Shown in pieces: positions 17,655-26,848 of a DNA stretch of 64,000 bases. Source of the DNA: Nocardia iowensis (GTDB lineage: Bacteria > Actinomycetota > Actinomycetes > Mycobacteriales > Mycobacteriaceae); assembly GCF_019222765.1 (NCBI RefSeq), contig NZ_CP078145.1:7688001-7752000 (forward strand), given 5' to 3'. The number at the start of each line of letters is the position of its first letter. Positions within the stretch are counted from its first letter, which is position 1. The position numbers were made by a program, and so were the translations under genes. The notes under the pieces are model-generated. The model saw only the letters and a program-made list of their open reading frames with translations, was not told the origin of the DNA and did no database searches.

Positions 17655-18458
17655 ATGCCTCGCACTGCTGTTGTTACCGGTGCTTCGTCGGGGATCGGGA
17701 AGGCGACGGCCGCGGCGCTGGTGCGGCGGGGGTATCGGGTGATCGGGACGAGTCGGAAGCCAGAGGGGATCGGTGACGAGGCTCGGGTGGCGGGGGTGGA
17801 ATACCGGGCGCTCGATTTGACCGACACCGGGTCCATCGAGGCATTTGTCGCGGAGCTCGGCGAGGTCGATGTGCTGGTCAACAATGCCGGAGAGAGTCAG
17901 GCCGGACCGCTGGCGGAACTGCCGACCGACGCGGTGGAGCGGTTGTTCCGGCTGAATGTGCTCGGGCCGGTGACGCTGACGCAGGCGGTGCTGCCTGGCA
18001 TGCGGGAGCGCGGGTACGGCCGGGTGGTCATGGTGGGGTCCATGATCGCCAGCTTCCCGATGCCGTATCGGTCGTCCTATGGGGCAACGAAGGCGGCGCT
18101 GAAGGGGTTCGCGGTGGCCGCGCGGTTCGAGGAGTCACCGTTCGGCGTGTGGATCACCACCATCGAACCGGGACAGATCAACACAGGACTGCGGGAACGC
18201 CGGACGAAATACCTATCCGACGGTTCGCCGCATACCGCCGACTTCACCAAGTTCATCGCGAAACTCGATGAGGCACAAGGGAAAGGCATCACGGCCGATC
18301 GGGTTGCCGACACGATCGTGCAGGCCGTCGAGGCCGATCGGCCGCGGCCCCTCTACGCCGTCGGCAGCAACGCACCGGTGATGTTCGCGGTGCGCAGGTT
18401 GCTGCCGCGCACGGTGCTGGAGCGCCTCATCGCGCGCGTGCACGGACTGTCGCGCTAG
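17655..18458 (+). CDS. Short-chain dehydrogenase/reductase
   Basis: The 267-residue classical SDR has the cofactor motif TGASSGIG (about residues 8-15), NNAG near residue 77, and a catalytic Ser with YGATK (YxxxK) near residue 145. Arg/Lys after the glycine motif (GTSRKPE) favours NADP(H). The substrate is not predictable. Two ATGs lie 6 bp apart; the second has AAGGAG at correct spacing and is taken as the start. No partner gene lies within its strand run, so it may be monocistronic; its stop converges with the dps gene 25 bp away. Confidence 0.87.
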   Translation: MPRTAVVTGASSGIGKATAAALVRRGYRVIGTSRKPEGIGDEARVAGVEYRALDLTDTGSIEAFVAELGEVDVLVNNAGESQAGPLAELPTDAVERLFRLNVLGPVTLTQAVLPGMRERGYGRVVMVGSMIASFPMPYRSSYGATKAALKGFAVAARFEESPFGVWITTIEPGQINTGLRERRTKYLSDGSPHTADFTKFIAKLDEAQGKGITADRVADTIVQAVEADRPRPLYAVGSNAPVMFAVRRLLPRTVLERLIARVHGLSR

Positions 18459-18483
18459 CGCTGCACACCGTCTGTGCGCGACG

Positions 18484-18966
18484 TCAGATCGTCGCCACTT
18501 GCGCCTGCCACATCCAGTGCAGCTGCTCGAGCCGGGCGGCGATGCCGATGAGCAGGTCCTGAGTCACCGGGTCGGCCTTCTCCGTCGCCTCGATCCGTTC
18601 CCGGAGGCGCTGGATCACGGCGTGCAGATTGCCGACGATCCCCTCGATGACATCGGTGTCCTGCTGCCAGCCCTCGGGGAAGCCGACGGCGCTGGTCTCC
18701 TTCGCGACCGTGTCAGCCCGGCCATCCGGGCTGACGCCGACGGCGGTCGCCCGCTCGGCCGCGGCATCGGTGAACTCCCTGGCCGCCGTAACCAGCTCGT
18801 CCAAGGCCAGGTGCACCGACCGGAAGTTGCGGCCGATCACGTTCCAATGGGCCTGCTTGGCGATCAGCGACAGGTCGATCAGGTCGATCACGGTTGCCCG
18901 CAGGGCCTCCCCCGCGACCTTCTGCTGTTCCGTGTCGAGAGTGCTGGTGATGGGCTGGCTCATCAT
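18484..18966 (-). CDS. dps: Dps-family DNA-protection/ferritin-like protein
   Basis: The 160-residue protein is a four-helix ferritin-like subunit. The dinuclear ferroxidase signature is present as LIAKQAHWNVIGRNFRSVHLALDEL (His, Asp and Glu ligands around residues 36-61), with a second-helix Glu/His pattern further on. Dps assembles into dodecamers that oxidise and store iron and protect DNA from peroxide. The start is set at the first of two adjacent ATGs, preceded by AAAGGCGGGA; the much longer upstream reading frame is not coding. It is divergent from nothing obvious: the LysR gene behind it runs in the same direction. Confidence 0.9.
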   Translation of the reverse strand: MMSQPITSTLDTEQQKVAGEALRATVIDLIDLSLIAKQAHWNVIGRNFRSVHLALDELVTAAREFTDAAAERATAVGVSPDGRADTVAKETSAVGFPEGWQQDTDVIEGIVGNLHAVIQRLRERIEATEKADPVTQDLLIGIAARLEQLHWMWQAQVATI

Positions 18967-19034
18967 TCCCGCCTTTCTGGTTCGGATCCGTGTCCTGGAC
19001 TGCCTACCCGCATCCGGCGTGCTGAATCGCCAGG

Positions 19035-19964
19035 TCACCAGTGACGAGCGCCATGTGATTCGAGCCGCGCGGCATGCTCGGCCAGCATCCCGGCCGGTCC
19101 CGACGGCGGTGATTGCCGTCGCCAGATCGCGCGAAATTTCCTGCTCAGCACCACCGGCTCGGCCACCCGCACCTCGATGAGCGCGCCACTGGTCAAATCG
19201 GCGGCCGCGATCAACCTGCTCAGTACCGCGGGCGCCACCGCCGCCCGCGCCGCGGCGGAGATCGCCACCGCCGAGCCCAGCTCGGCGGCGGGCTGCGCGG
19301 GCTGACATTCGGCGCCGAGGATTTCCCACACCGTGTCCCTGGTCCCCGACCCCGGCTCGCGCCACAGCAGCGGCGTCGTCGCCAGTTCCCGCAGCGTCAC
19401 CGGCTTCCGCCGACGCGCCCACGGGTGCGCGGGCCCGACAACCACCACCAGTTCGTCCGCCCCGAGCACCCGGCTACCGAGCCCATGCGGCGGATGCGGA
19501 CCCTCCACGAAACCGATATCGGCCGCACCTTCCCGAACCAACGCCTCGACATGCCGAGTGTTGTCCACCTCCAGCGACACCGCCACCTCTGGACAGCTGA
19601 CGCGTAACGCATTGAGCCACTGCGGAATCCGATGATCGGCAATGGTCTTCGACGCGGCCACCCGCAGCCTCGGCACGTCGGCGGCATGCAGCGCGGCGAC
19701 ACCAGCACTGAACGCCCGCGCCGCCTCCAGCACCAACCGCGCATGCCCCACGACCGACCGCCCCGGGTCCGTCAGCACCGACCCGGTAGGTCCGCGATCC
19801 AACAGCCGCAACCGCAACCGACGCTCCAGTGCCTTGATCCGCATACTCGCCGCAGGCTGACTGATCCCGTGCCGCCGCGCGGCCGCCCCCAAACTCCCGA
19901 GCTCAGCAACCGAAACCAACAAATCGAGAACGTCCAGATCAGGCGTCCCCGGTGGCAGCGTCAT
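19035..19964 (-). CDS. LysR-family transcriptional regulator (YeiE-like context)
   Basis: The 309-residue regulator has an N-terminal winged HTH (SVAELGSLGAAARRHGISQPAASMRIKALERRLRL compressed in residues 18-52) and a C-terminal substrate-binding domain. It diverges from a YeiH-family transporter gene, which is the classic YeiE-YeiH arrangement, so it very likely controls that gene. In enterobacteria YeiE responds to sulfite, but whether that holds here is unknown. GGGAGG lies just ahead of the ATG. The intergenic region carries a perfect 19-bp inverted repeat that is a candidate regulatory site. Confidence 0.88.
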   Translation of the reverse strand: MTLPPGTPDLDVLDLLVSVAELGSLGAAARRHGISQPAASMRIKALERRLRLRLLDRGPTGSVLTDPGRSVVGHARLVLEAARAFSAGVAALHAADVPRLRVAASKTIADHRIPQWLNALRVSCPEVAVSLEVDNTRHVEALVREGAADIGFVEGPHPPHGLGSRVLGADELVVVVGPAHPWARRRKPVTLRELATTPLLWREPGSGTRDTVWEILGAECQPAQPAAELGSAVAISAAARAAVAPAVLSRLIAAADLTSGALIEVRVAEPVVLSRKFRAIWRRQSPPSGPAGMLAEHAARLESHGARHW

Positions 19965-19991
19965 AACCCTCCCAGTATGGACCCTCCATCG

Positions 19992-20059
19992 CCATGATCA
20001 ACGGGACATGGCTGCGGCATAGTACGAGTCGGGCCTCCGTCATGTCCCGTTGATCATGG
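19992..20059. promoter_or_regulatory. Perfect 19-bp inverted repeat between the LysR and YeiH genes
   Basis: The arm 19992-20010 (CCATGATCAACGGGACATG) is exactly repeated in reverse complement at 20041-20059, with 31 bp between. It lies in the 122-bp divergent promoter region, 28 bp from the LysR start codon and 27 bp from the YeiH start. Each arm contains TGATCA. It could be a pair of operator half-sites for the LysR regulator, bound by a tetramer, or a hairpin in the leader of either transcript. Confidence 0.7.
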
Positions 20060-20086
20060 GCGCGAGCCATTCGTCTGGCTTATGGG

Positions 20087-21139
20087 GTGTTGCTGTTTCG
20101 GCGGCTACCTCGGGCGGGTGTGGGGCGGGATCGTTTGGGGGTGAGGTTCCTTGGTCGCTTTGGTCCCGGTTTGTTGTTGGTGGCTGGGTTGGCTACTGCG
20201 GCAACGTTGTTGGGGGTGATGGTGCCGGTGGCGGGGGCGCCGGTGCTTGCGTTGGCCGGGGGTGCCGGGGTGGGGGCGGTGGCGCGCCGGTATGGCACGG
20301 ACACAGGGCGTTTCGAGCCAGGGCTGGTGTTGACCAGGCAGCGGGTGCTGGGCGCTGCCATCGTGTTGCTCGGGCTCGGGTTGCCGGTGGGGGCAGTGCT
20401 GAGTGTTGGGCGGGAGACGGCGGTGGTGCTGGTCGGCACGTTGATCGCGGGGGCTGTGGCCGCGGTGGTTGTCGGGAGAATGCTTGCGCTGGATCGGGAG
20501 TCGGCGATTCTGGTGGCGGTGGGTACCACGATTTGCGGGGCGTCGGCCATTGCCGCTGCCACGGCGGTGCTCAAGCCTGATCGCGATCGGGTCGCTTACG
20601 CTCTCGGGACCATCTTCGTCTTCAATGTCGTTGCCGTGCTTGTCTATCCACCGTTGGGACGGCTGCTCGGGTTGTCCCAGGAGGCTTTCGGGCTCTGGGC
20701 GGGCACGGCCATCAACGACACGTCGTCCGTGTTGGCGGCGGGGGTCATTTTCGGACCTGCCGCAGCTCATTTCGCGGTGATCGTCAAACTTGTCCGCAGC
20801 CTGATGATCGTTCCGATGTGCTTGGGATTGCATCTCGCGAACCGGCGCGCCGATACGACGGCGAAAAGCTCAGTTCTGCAGGCATTTCCACTCTTTGTCG
20901 CCCTGTTTCTCGCCGCATCGGTGATTGCCGGACTCGGGATGGTCCCGGGCTCATGGACCGCTCCCCTGGCGAGCATCAGCGCGTGGCTGATCGCCGCGGT
21001 CCTCGCCGCCATCGGCACCTCGCTGAGTTGGCGGCAACTCCGTAGCGCCGGATCTCGCCCGCTCCTGTTCGGCGGCATCCTCGCGGTGATCCTGGCCTGC
21101 TCCAGCCTCGCCTTGCAGTTCGCCACCGGCTGGCGGTAA
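20087..21139 (+). CDS. YeiH/UPF0324-family putative sulfate exporter
   Basis: The 350-residue integral membrane protein has about ten hydrophobic segments. UPF0324 marks are visible: AVVVGRMLALDRESAILVAVGTTICGASAIAAATAVLK in the centre (the conserved GxSICGASAIAA region) and FGLWAGTAINDTSSVLAAG a little later. The family is annotated as putative sulfate or sulfite exporter. It is read divergently from the LysR gene. A GTG at 20087 is the only start giving the first helix; no strong ribosome binding site is seen. Codon use in the first 500 bp is G-rich with many GGTT/GTTG strings, unlike its neighbours. Confidence 0.85.
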   Translation: MLLFRRLPRAGVGRDRLGVRFLGRFGPGLLLVAGLATAATLLGVMVPVAGAPVLALAGGAGVGAVARRYGTDTGRFEPGLVLTRQRVLGAAIVLLGLGLPVGAVLSVGRETAVVLVGTLIAGAVAAVVVGRMLALDRESAILVAVGTTICGASAIAAATAVLKPDRDRVAYALGTIFVFNVVAVLVYPPLGRLLGLSQEAFGLWAGTAINDTSSVLAAGVIFGPAAAHFAVIVKLVRSLMIVPMCLGLHLANRRADTTAKSSVLQAFPLFVALFLAASVIAGLGMVPGSWTAPLASISAWLIAAVLAAIGTSLSWRQLRSAGSRPLLFGGILAVILACSSLALQFATGWR

Positions 21140-21165
21140 CCAAGGTTTCCCTGCACAGCACCGAA

Positions 21166-21205
21166 CTTGAACACCGTTCAAGGAAATACTTGAACAGTGT
21201 TCAAG
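21166..21205 (+). promoter_or_regulatory. Two BioQ-like operator boxes in the bioB promoter
   Basis: Two palindromes of the form TGAAC-N3-GTTCA lie 23 bp apart: 21166-21182 (one mismatch in the wider 17-mer) and 21189-21205 (CTTGAACAGTGTTCAAG, perfect 8+1+8). This matches the operator form described for the actinobacterial TetR-type biotin repressor BioQ. The second box overlaps a TTGAAC that could serve as -35, with TGATAC at 21211-21216 as -10, so binding would block RNA polymerase. The bioQ gene is not in the window. Confidence 0.82.
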
Positions 21206-21226
21206 TTTGTTGATACGTTGGCTCTC

Positions 21227-22291
21227 ATGACTGCTGAACTGCTGGATCAATTGGTGGACAAGGCATTACGACGGGAGGCACCGACGCGCGAGGAGGCATT
21301 GTCCGTTCTGTCGGAAACGGTGGAACTGCTCGACGTGGTGGCGGCGGGATCGCGCGTACGGCGCAAGTTCTTCGGCCGCCGGGTAAAGCTGAACACCATC
21401 GTGAACATGAAAAGCGGACTGTGCCCGGAGGATTGCGGCTATTGCTCGCAGCGCCTCGGCTCAGCCTCGGAGGTGCTCAAGTACTCCTGGATCACCCCGG
21501 GCAAGGCCGCGGAAGTCGCGGATCACGCCGTCCGAGCCGGTGCCAAGCGGGTCTGCCTGGTGGCCAGCGGCCGGGGCCCTGGCGAGCGCGATATCCGGCG
21601 CATCGAGGACACGATCGCCGCGATCAAGGTGGACAACCCGCAGGTCGAGGTGTGTGTCTGCCTCGGCCTGCTGACCGATGGCCAGGCCGAGCGTCTCGCG
21701 GCCGCCGGTGCGCACGCCTACAGCCACAACCTCAACACCAGCGAAGCCCGATACGCGGACATCTGCTCGACCCACACCTTCGGCGATCGGGTGGACACCC
21801 TGCGCCGGGCGACGGCCGCGGGACTGTCACCGTGCTCCGGAGCGATCTTCGGCATGGGCGAATCCGATACCGACATCGTGGATCTCGCGGTCGCGCTGCG
21901 CGAGCTGGATCCCGACTCGGTGCCGGTGAACTTTCTGATCCCGTTCGAGGGAACACCGCTCGGCCACCGCTGGGAGCTCACACCGGACCGCTGCCTGCGC
22001 ATCCTCGCGCTGTTCCGGTTCTACTTCCCCGATGTGGAGGTGCGGCTGGCGGGTGGGCGCGAGATCCACCTGCGCACCCTGCAACCCTTGGCGCTACACC
22101 TGGCCAACTCGATGTTCCTCGGCGACTACCTCACCAGCGAGGGCCAGCCGGGAGCCGACGACCGCGTGATGATCGCCGACGCGGGCTTCACCATCGAGGG
22201 CGTGCACGAGAGCACCCTCCCCGCCGCCCGCCACGACCTGGTCGCGATCCGGCGCCGCGGCGCGGGCACCGACCTACCCGCGAACGCCTGA
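21227..22291 (+). CDS. bioB: Biotin synthase
   Basis: This radical-SAM enzyme inserts sulfur into dethiobiotin. The 354-residue protein has the 4Fe-4S cysteines in [13 protein letters not shown] (Cys66, Cys70, Cys73), the 2Fe-2S ligands further on (VCVCLGLL, Cys near 145), YSHNLNTS near residue 163, and the conserved Arg in the RLAGGR segment near residue 272. The start is set at ATG 21227; an alternative GTG at 21197 lies inside the operator palindrome. No Shine-Dalgarno precedes the ATG and a -10-like TGATAC ends 10 nt upstream, so the mRNA is probably leaderless. No other biotin gene adjoins it. Confidence 0.95.
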   Translation: MTAELLDQLVDKALRREAPTREEALSVLSETVELLDVVAAGSRVRRKFFGRRVKLNTIVNMKSGLCPEDCGYCSQRLGSASEVLKYSWITPGKAAEVADHAVRAGAKRVCLVASGRGPGERDIRRIEDTIAAIKVDNPQVEVCVCLGLLTDGQAERLAAAGAHAYSHNLNTSEARYADICSTHTFGDRVDTLRRATAAGLSPCSGAIFGMGESDTDIVDLAVALRELDPDSVPVNFLIPFEGTPLGHRWELTPDRCLRILALFRFYFPDVEVRLAGGREIHLRTLQPLALHLANSMFLGDYLTSEGQPGADDRVMIADAGFTIEGVHESTLPAARHDLVAIRRRGAGTDLPANA

Positions 22292-22301
22292 CCCCCGCGC
22301 C

Positions 22302-23522
22302 TCAACTGGCCGGAAACTCCCGCTGGAACCAGGCCAGAATCTGCGGCAACGCCGCGCGTCCGGAGCCTGCGTGGTCGAGATCGCCCAGGTCGTGCAGGGT
22401 GGCGTTGCCGGTGCGCATGGCTCGCAGGCAGTGCTCGGCGTTCGCGTAGGGCACATTGCGGTCGCCGCTGGCGGCGTAGAGGCGGACCGGGATGTGTGGC
22501 ACCCAGTCGCAGGTGGTGTCGCTGTCGCTCATCGCCTTTCGCGCGGCGCCAGTGGGTTTGGCCGCCCACTCGATGAATCGCGGCGTCAACAGCAGGTCCG
22601 GGGTGATGGGAAGGGCGGTGGCGATGGTGATTTCGTTGCGGGTGCCGTCGAACAGTCCCTCGATCTTTTCGGCATACGGTTCCTGGAACGCTTCGGTGGG
22701 ATCGTCGTAGAGGTGGTAGATCCGGTTCATCGAGGTGAGCCAATAGGCGAAGAAGAACACCGCGGGGCCGGGCGCGATCCGACCGTCGAGCCCGGCGGGT
22801 GTTTGGACGTGCTGGAGATCGTAGGGCCCGCTGACCGGGGCCAGCGCCGCGGCACCGAAGCCGGGAACCTCATTCGCCTGCAACGCTTTACCGAAAGCCA
22901 TTGCGGCATGGCCGCCCTGGGAGAACCCGGTCACCAGCACGTCGCGCTCGAATTCACGATGATGCTTGGCAGCAATGGCTTTCGCGGCAACAAGCAAGTC
23001 AGCCGAAGCGCTCACCTCCGAAGGCGCATGGGTGTACGGATGAGTCCCCGGCCCCTCGCCGAGACCGAGGTAGTCCGGAGCCACGGCCGCGTACCCGGCT
23101 GCTCCGAACATGACGGTCCGCGCTTGGTCGGGACGGTTCCACCGATTGACCGACGGCGCATCACTCTTGCGCACCACGGTGCCGTGCTCGAAGACGACCA
23201 CCCGCAAGCGAGGAGAATCCGTGCGCGGCAACACAACGAGCCCGCTCGCGGTGGTCGACTCTCCCTGCGGCGAAATCGTCCGGTAGAGCACCCGATACGC
23301 GTCCACACCGTTGCGTACCGCGGCATTGATGCGTCCCTCGGCGAGATAGCCCGCGGTCTCCTCGGTCGACAACTGCGCGACCGGGGTCGTGGACACGACC
23401 TTGCCGCGGTCTCCCTGGCCGGGAGCGGGAGCGGTCCCGACCTCAGTCCCACAGGCACTCGACCCGCCGAGCACGATAAGTGCACCGATCACACCCGCAA
23501 CGCAGCGCCGGGCCCGGAACAT
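22302..23522 (-). CDS. Secreted lipase-family alpha/beta hydrolase (lipoprotein)
   Basis: The 406-residue precursor has a signal peptide with a lipobox-like GSSACG (Cys about residue 24). The catalytic domain resembles actinobacterial secretory lipases: oxyanion strand VVVFEHGTVV, nucleophile elbow GFSQGGHAAMA (Ser near residue 200), Asp in YAASGDRNVPY near residue 345 and His in LGDLDHAGSG near residue 380. It probably cleaves acyl esters at the cell surface. Its stop is 10 bp from the bioB stop (convergent), and it lies just after the DUF885 gene in the same direction, with only 12 bp between, so the two are likely one operon. Confidence 0.85.
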   Translation of the reverse strand: MFRARRCVAGVIGALIVLGGSSACGTEVGTAPAPGQGDRGKVVSTTPVAQLSTEETAGYLAEGRINAAVRNGVDAYRVLYRTISPQGESTTASGLVVLPRTDSPRLRVVVFEHGTVVRKSDAPSVNRWNRPDQARTVMFGAAGYAAVAPDYLGLGEGPGTHPYTHAPSEVSASADLLVAAKAIAAKHHREFERDVLVTGFSQGGHAAMAFGKALQANEVPGFGAAALAPVSGPYDLQHVQTPAGLDGRIAPGPAVFFFAYWLTSMNRIYHLYDDPTEAFQEPYAEKIEGLFDGTRNEITIATALPITPDLLLTPRFIEWAAKPTGAARKAMSDSDTTCDWVPHIPVRLYAASGDRNVPYANAEHCLRAMRTGNATLHDLGDLDHAGSGRAALPQILAWFQREFPAS

Positions 23523-23534
23523 GCGGTGCTGGCC

Positions 23535-25157
23535 CTACCCGGCCAGCCGGTCCGCCTCGTCGAGATGGTCACGCAGGCCGAGCAGTTCCCACCGCTGCAA
23601 TGCCAGCGGAACATTCCCTTCGCGCCAGAGCCGGTCGTGGAACTCCTTCAGGTCGAAGCCGTCGCCGAGTTCGCTTACCGCCGTACTGAGCAGGTCCTGG
23701 ACCTGCAATTTGCCGATCTGATAGCTCAACGCCTGACCGGGATTACCGGCGAAGAACACCGCTTCATCCCACGCCGTCTCTCGATCCATCGGCACAGCGA
23801 CCGCAAGTCGATCGGCCGCCTGCTCGATGGAGAGATTGCCCAGCGCGAGGTCGATGTCCACCTCGACCCGTAATGCCCGCAGCCGCATGGCATTCACCAC
23901 GAAGATCGCGCTGGCCGGTGCGTCGTCGAACAGCCCGGCCTGGAGCATCAACTCCTCGTAGTGAAACGCGATGCCTTCGTTGGGCGCCGAGTCGTAGAAC
24001 CGCTGCCGGGCGGGATTGTCGTGTTGCCAACCGATCGCGACCTGCTGGGCGTGCACCCCCTCGTGCACGATCGCGGTGCGCGAATCGAACGCGGCGGCAT
24101 GGTCGAAGTACGGCAGCTCCGGATGCGGGTCGCGGACGTAACGAATGGCGTCCTCGTCCCTGCGGGTAGGACAGGTCAGGTCGTCGGTGACCCCGAGCCA
24201 GCTCAGCGGTGCCAGATACGGCGGGATGGGCGCGAACCGGTAGTGCCGCAGGCTATCCGGCTGGCTCAGCAGCCCCCGCTGCTCGGCGAACTCACGTACC
24301 GCACGCTCATCGGCAGCCTGGCGAGCGGCATGCTCCACGGCATCGGCGGGCAGTGGCGGTGCGGGCGCGTCCCGATACCGGGTGCGCAGGACGGCCTCGG
24401 TGGCGACGGCCCGGTGCCATTCTTGCCTGCCCATTTCGCGCAGCCGCCGCACCGAATACGGCAGCAATGCGACCCGATGCAAGAAGTAGGCCAGCGATTC
24501 CGGTCCGACAGGTTCGGCAGCGCCCAGTGACGGCAGCTGCTCGGTAAGCCAATCCCGGTAGGCCGCAACGGCTTCCGAAGCTACCCGGGTCGCCGCGGGT
24601 AGTTCCGCCGCGTACTCATCCGGCAGGAAGGGAACCAGCGCGGCCATCGCCGCTTCGAGCGAACCCCCGACCTCGTCCAGCAGGCGCACCGCGCTGCGGG
24701 CGAACGGTGCGCTCGCGTGTGCGGCGAGATTCTGCCGTGCCTGTTCCAGCACCAGCGGCACGTGCCGCAGCAGTGCGCTGATCGTCGCCGCCCGAGCGGT
24801 GTCGAACGGCGGTGGCGGCAGCAGAAGCACATAGATCGGGCTGAGGCTCTGCTGGATATAGAACTCGGGATTGCGCTCCCACCCGCGAATCAACTCCAGT
24901 TCCCAGTGCACCCTGGCCAGCGCCGAGCCGAGCAGCCTACCGTCGACCCGCACCGCGACCGGCTCGTCGGACAGGTCGAGCTCGCGGTGCCTGCCGGTCA
25001 GCTCGGCGAGCACCGTCCTGCGCTCCGCGATCGCCGTCGGCGACCAGTCGGGCAGCCAGCCGTCCGGCCGCTGCACCCGCGGCAGATCGTCGCTGGAGTC
25101 CGGCAGTGTGGCTATCCGCCAGTCCCAGAACTCTTCGGCAAGCTTCGCTAGACCCAT
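23535..25157 (-). CDS. DUF885 domain-containing protein, metallopeptidase-like
   Basis: The 540-residue cytosolic protein is rich in helices and Ala. It has the HExxH zinc motif as VHEGVHAQQ near residue 365, followed by NEGIAFHYEELMLQAG (candidate third ligand) about 30 residues later, which is the DUF885 layout seen in putative carboxypeptidase-like proteins. The C-terminal part (VFFAGNPGQALSYQIGKLQVQDL) also matches the family. The ATG at 25157 is preferred over an upstream TTG. It is followed at 12 bp by the secreted lipase gene. The substrate is unknown. Confidence 0.85.
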   Translation of the reverse strand: MGLAKLAEEFWDWRIATLPDSSDDLPRVQRPDGWLPDWSPTAIAERRTVLAELTGRHRELDLSDEPVAVRVDGRLLGSALARVHWELELIRGWERNPEFYIQQSLSPIYVLLLPPPPFDTARAATISALLRHVPLVLEQARQNLAAHASAPFARSAVRLLDEVGGSLEAAMAALVPFLPDEYAAELPAATRVASEAVAAYRDWLTEQLPSLGAAEPVGPESLAYFLHRVALLPYSVRRLREMGRQEWHRAVATEAVLRTRYRDAPAPPLPADAVEHAARQAADERAVREFAEQRGLLSQPDSLRHYRFAPIPPYLAPLSWLGVTDDLTCPTRRDEDAIRYVRDPHPELPYFDHAAAFDSRTAIVHEGVHAQQVAIGWQHDNPARQRFYDSAPNEGIAFHYEELMLQAGLFDDAPASAIFVVNAMRLRALRVEVDIDLALGNLSIEQAADRLAVAVPMDRETAWDEAVFFAGNPGQALSYQIGKLQVQDLLSTAVSELGDGFDLKEFHDRLWREGNVPLALQRWELLGLRDHLDEADRLAG

Positions 25158-25210
25158 GTCCGCACAATACAATTGGCGCCCCTAACCGGCCACGGATCAG
25201 TGCGGACCGG

Positions 25211-25711
25211 TCAGGAGATCACCGCGTCGACCGCCTTCTTCACCGCCGAGGGCTGCGCCGGCGAGGTGGGCGCCTTCTCCTTCAGCTCGAGCATCCGCGC
25301 CCCGATCTCCTGAAGTTGCTTGCGCCCCAGGTGCTCACGGACTTGCGGGAACCACTCGTTCTCTTCCTCGTCGATGTGGTGGTCGACGTTCTCGATCAGC
25401 ACGGTGGTCTTCGCGGTGAAGTGCTCGTCGTCGGGCTTCATGGTCGCCAGCTCCGTCACGAGCACGTCGGCGACATGATGCTCTTCATACGATTCGAGGA
25501 TGTCGTCTTCGAGCTCCGGGACGAGCTTGCGGACCTCGGGATACATGCATTCGTTCTCGAGATAGGTGTGCACGGTCAGCGCTTCGATGATCTTCTCGAC
25601 GACGCGGGCCTTGGTGGCTTTCGCGGTGTCGCCCGCCTTCTCGAAGTCTCGGAACAGCTTGCGGATTGCTTTGTGGTCTTCACGTAACAGCACGATGGCA
25701 TCGGTAGACAT
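25211..25711 (-). CDS. Hemerythrin HHE domain-containing protein
   Basis: The 166-residue protein is one hemerythrin-like four-helix bundle. Iron ligands appear as EDHKAIRKLF (His near residue 10), HTYLENECMYPE (His and Glu near residues 48-53), EEHHVADVL and ENVDHHIDEEENEWF (His and Glu near 111-117). Such proteins bind a di-iron centre and respond to oxygen, NO or redox stress. A good GAGGAG site precedes the ATG. The C-terminal 20 residues are a Pro/Ala-rich tail. It lies 53 bp upstream of the DUF885 gene and may be transcribed with it. Confidence 0.9.
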   Translation of the reverse strand: MSTDAIVLLREDHKAIRKLFRDFEKAGDTAKATKARVVEKIIEALTVHTYLENECMYPEVRKLVPELEDDILESYEEHHVADVLVTELATMKPDDEHFTAKTTVLIENVDHHIDEEENEWFPQVREHLGRKQLQEIGARMLELKEKAPTSPAQPSAVKKAVDAVIS

Positions 25712-25783
25712 CGATACTCCTCGGATGGGAACGGTTTCGGCTGGTGTGCCGGACGTTCCCGCTGACCGATGGTCGAAACCCGG

Positions 25784-26848
25784 CTACAGCCCGGCGTGTG
25801 AGAACAGTCCGGGGGAACCGATGCCCTGCTGTTGCGGTGTCGCGGGCACGATGCGTTCGAACAGCGCGAGATAGTCATCGATCATTCGATCCGCGTCGAA
25901 GCGCGCGCACGCGTCATCACGCGCGACGCGCCGGTCGAGCTGCTCGACCTGGGCTACCGCGGCCGCCGCACCGGCCACGTCGGTGACGAGGAAGCCGGTG
26001 CTGCCATCGCGAATGATTTCCGGCATCGATCCCAATGGCGTTGCGATAACCGGTGTTCCGGTAGCGAGCGCTTCGATGACCGCGAGGCCGAACGGTTCCG
26101 CGAAACCGATCAGGTGCAGCAGCGCGCGAGCGCCGCCGAGCAGTTCGTCTCGCCGCGCCGGGCCCACCGGTCCGACATAGGTCACCGCGGTGCCGGTGAG
26201 GTGCGGTTCGACCGCCGTGCGGAAGTATTCCTCGTCCTGGATCACACCGGCGATGATCAAGGGCAGTCCGGTCAGCCGGGCCACCTCGATGGCCAGGTGC
26301 GTTCCCTTGTCCGGGTGAATTCGCCCGAGAAAGAGCAGATATTCGCCGTGCTCGGGCCGGAATGTGAACTGCGCGGTGTCGATGCCGTGATGAATGGTCG
26401 CCGCATAGCGAAGATCGGAGTGCCGGTCCGCGTCACTGATCGCCACATAGTGCGCGATGTCATCGAATGCCCGATAAACCGGCACGATTTTCGGCGACGA
26501 AAAGCCGTGAATCGTGGTGACCATCGGCGTCGGCACCAGACGGCTGTAGGTCAGCGGCATGAAGTCGAAGTGGTTGGCCAGCACGTCGAAGTCGCCAGCC
26601 TGCTGGAATACTGCCGAATTATGCAGCGCCTCAGCCACTTTCGCGTCCGCCCCGGCGGTTTCCGCGTACCCCGAAGCGACCGGTGAGACCAGTCGCGCCG
26701 ACGTCTCGGAGTCGGCCGTCGCGAACAGCGTGACGTCGTGTCCGCGCGCGACGAAGCCCTCGGCCAGGGTTGATGCGATGTTCTCCCACGGGCCGTAGTT
26801 TTTCGGTGGCGTACGGTGGGCGACCGACGCGATTACGCCGATTCTCAT
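25784..26848 (-). CDS. Family 4 glycosyltransferase
   Basis: The 354-residue GT-B enzyme starts MRIGVIASVAHRTPPKNYGP, a common N terminus of actinobacterial GT4 proteins, and contains the donor-binding signature FAEPFGLAVIEALATGTPVIA near residue 262 (E-x7-E motif) plus GRIHPDKGTHLAIE. It would transfer a sugar from an NDP-sugar, acceptor unknown. The ATG at 26848 is preceded by GAGG with correct spacing. It diverges from a decayed glycosyltransferase gene at 27092, whose product is from the same class. Confidence 0.88.
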   Translation of the reverse strand: MRIGVIASVAHRTPPKNYGPWENIASTLAEGFVARGHDVTLFATADSETSARLVSPVASGYAETAGADAKVAEALHNSAVFQQAGDFDVLANHFDFMPLTYSRLVPTPMVTTIHGFSSPKIVPVYRAFDDIAHYVAISDADRHSDLRYAATIHHGIDTAQFTFRPEHGEYLLFLGRIHPDKGTHLAIEVARLTGLPLIIAGVIQDEEYFRTAVEPHLTGTAVTYVGPVGPARRDELLGGARALLHLIGFAEPFGLAVIEALATGTPVIATPLGSMPEIIRDGSTGFLVTDVAGAAAAVAQVEQLDRRVARDDACARFDADRMIDDYLALFERIVPATPQQQGIGSPGLFSHAGL

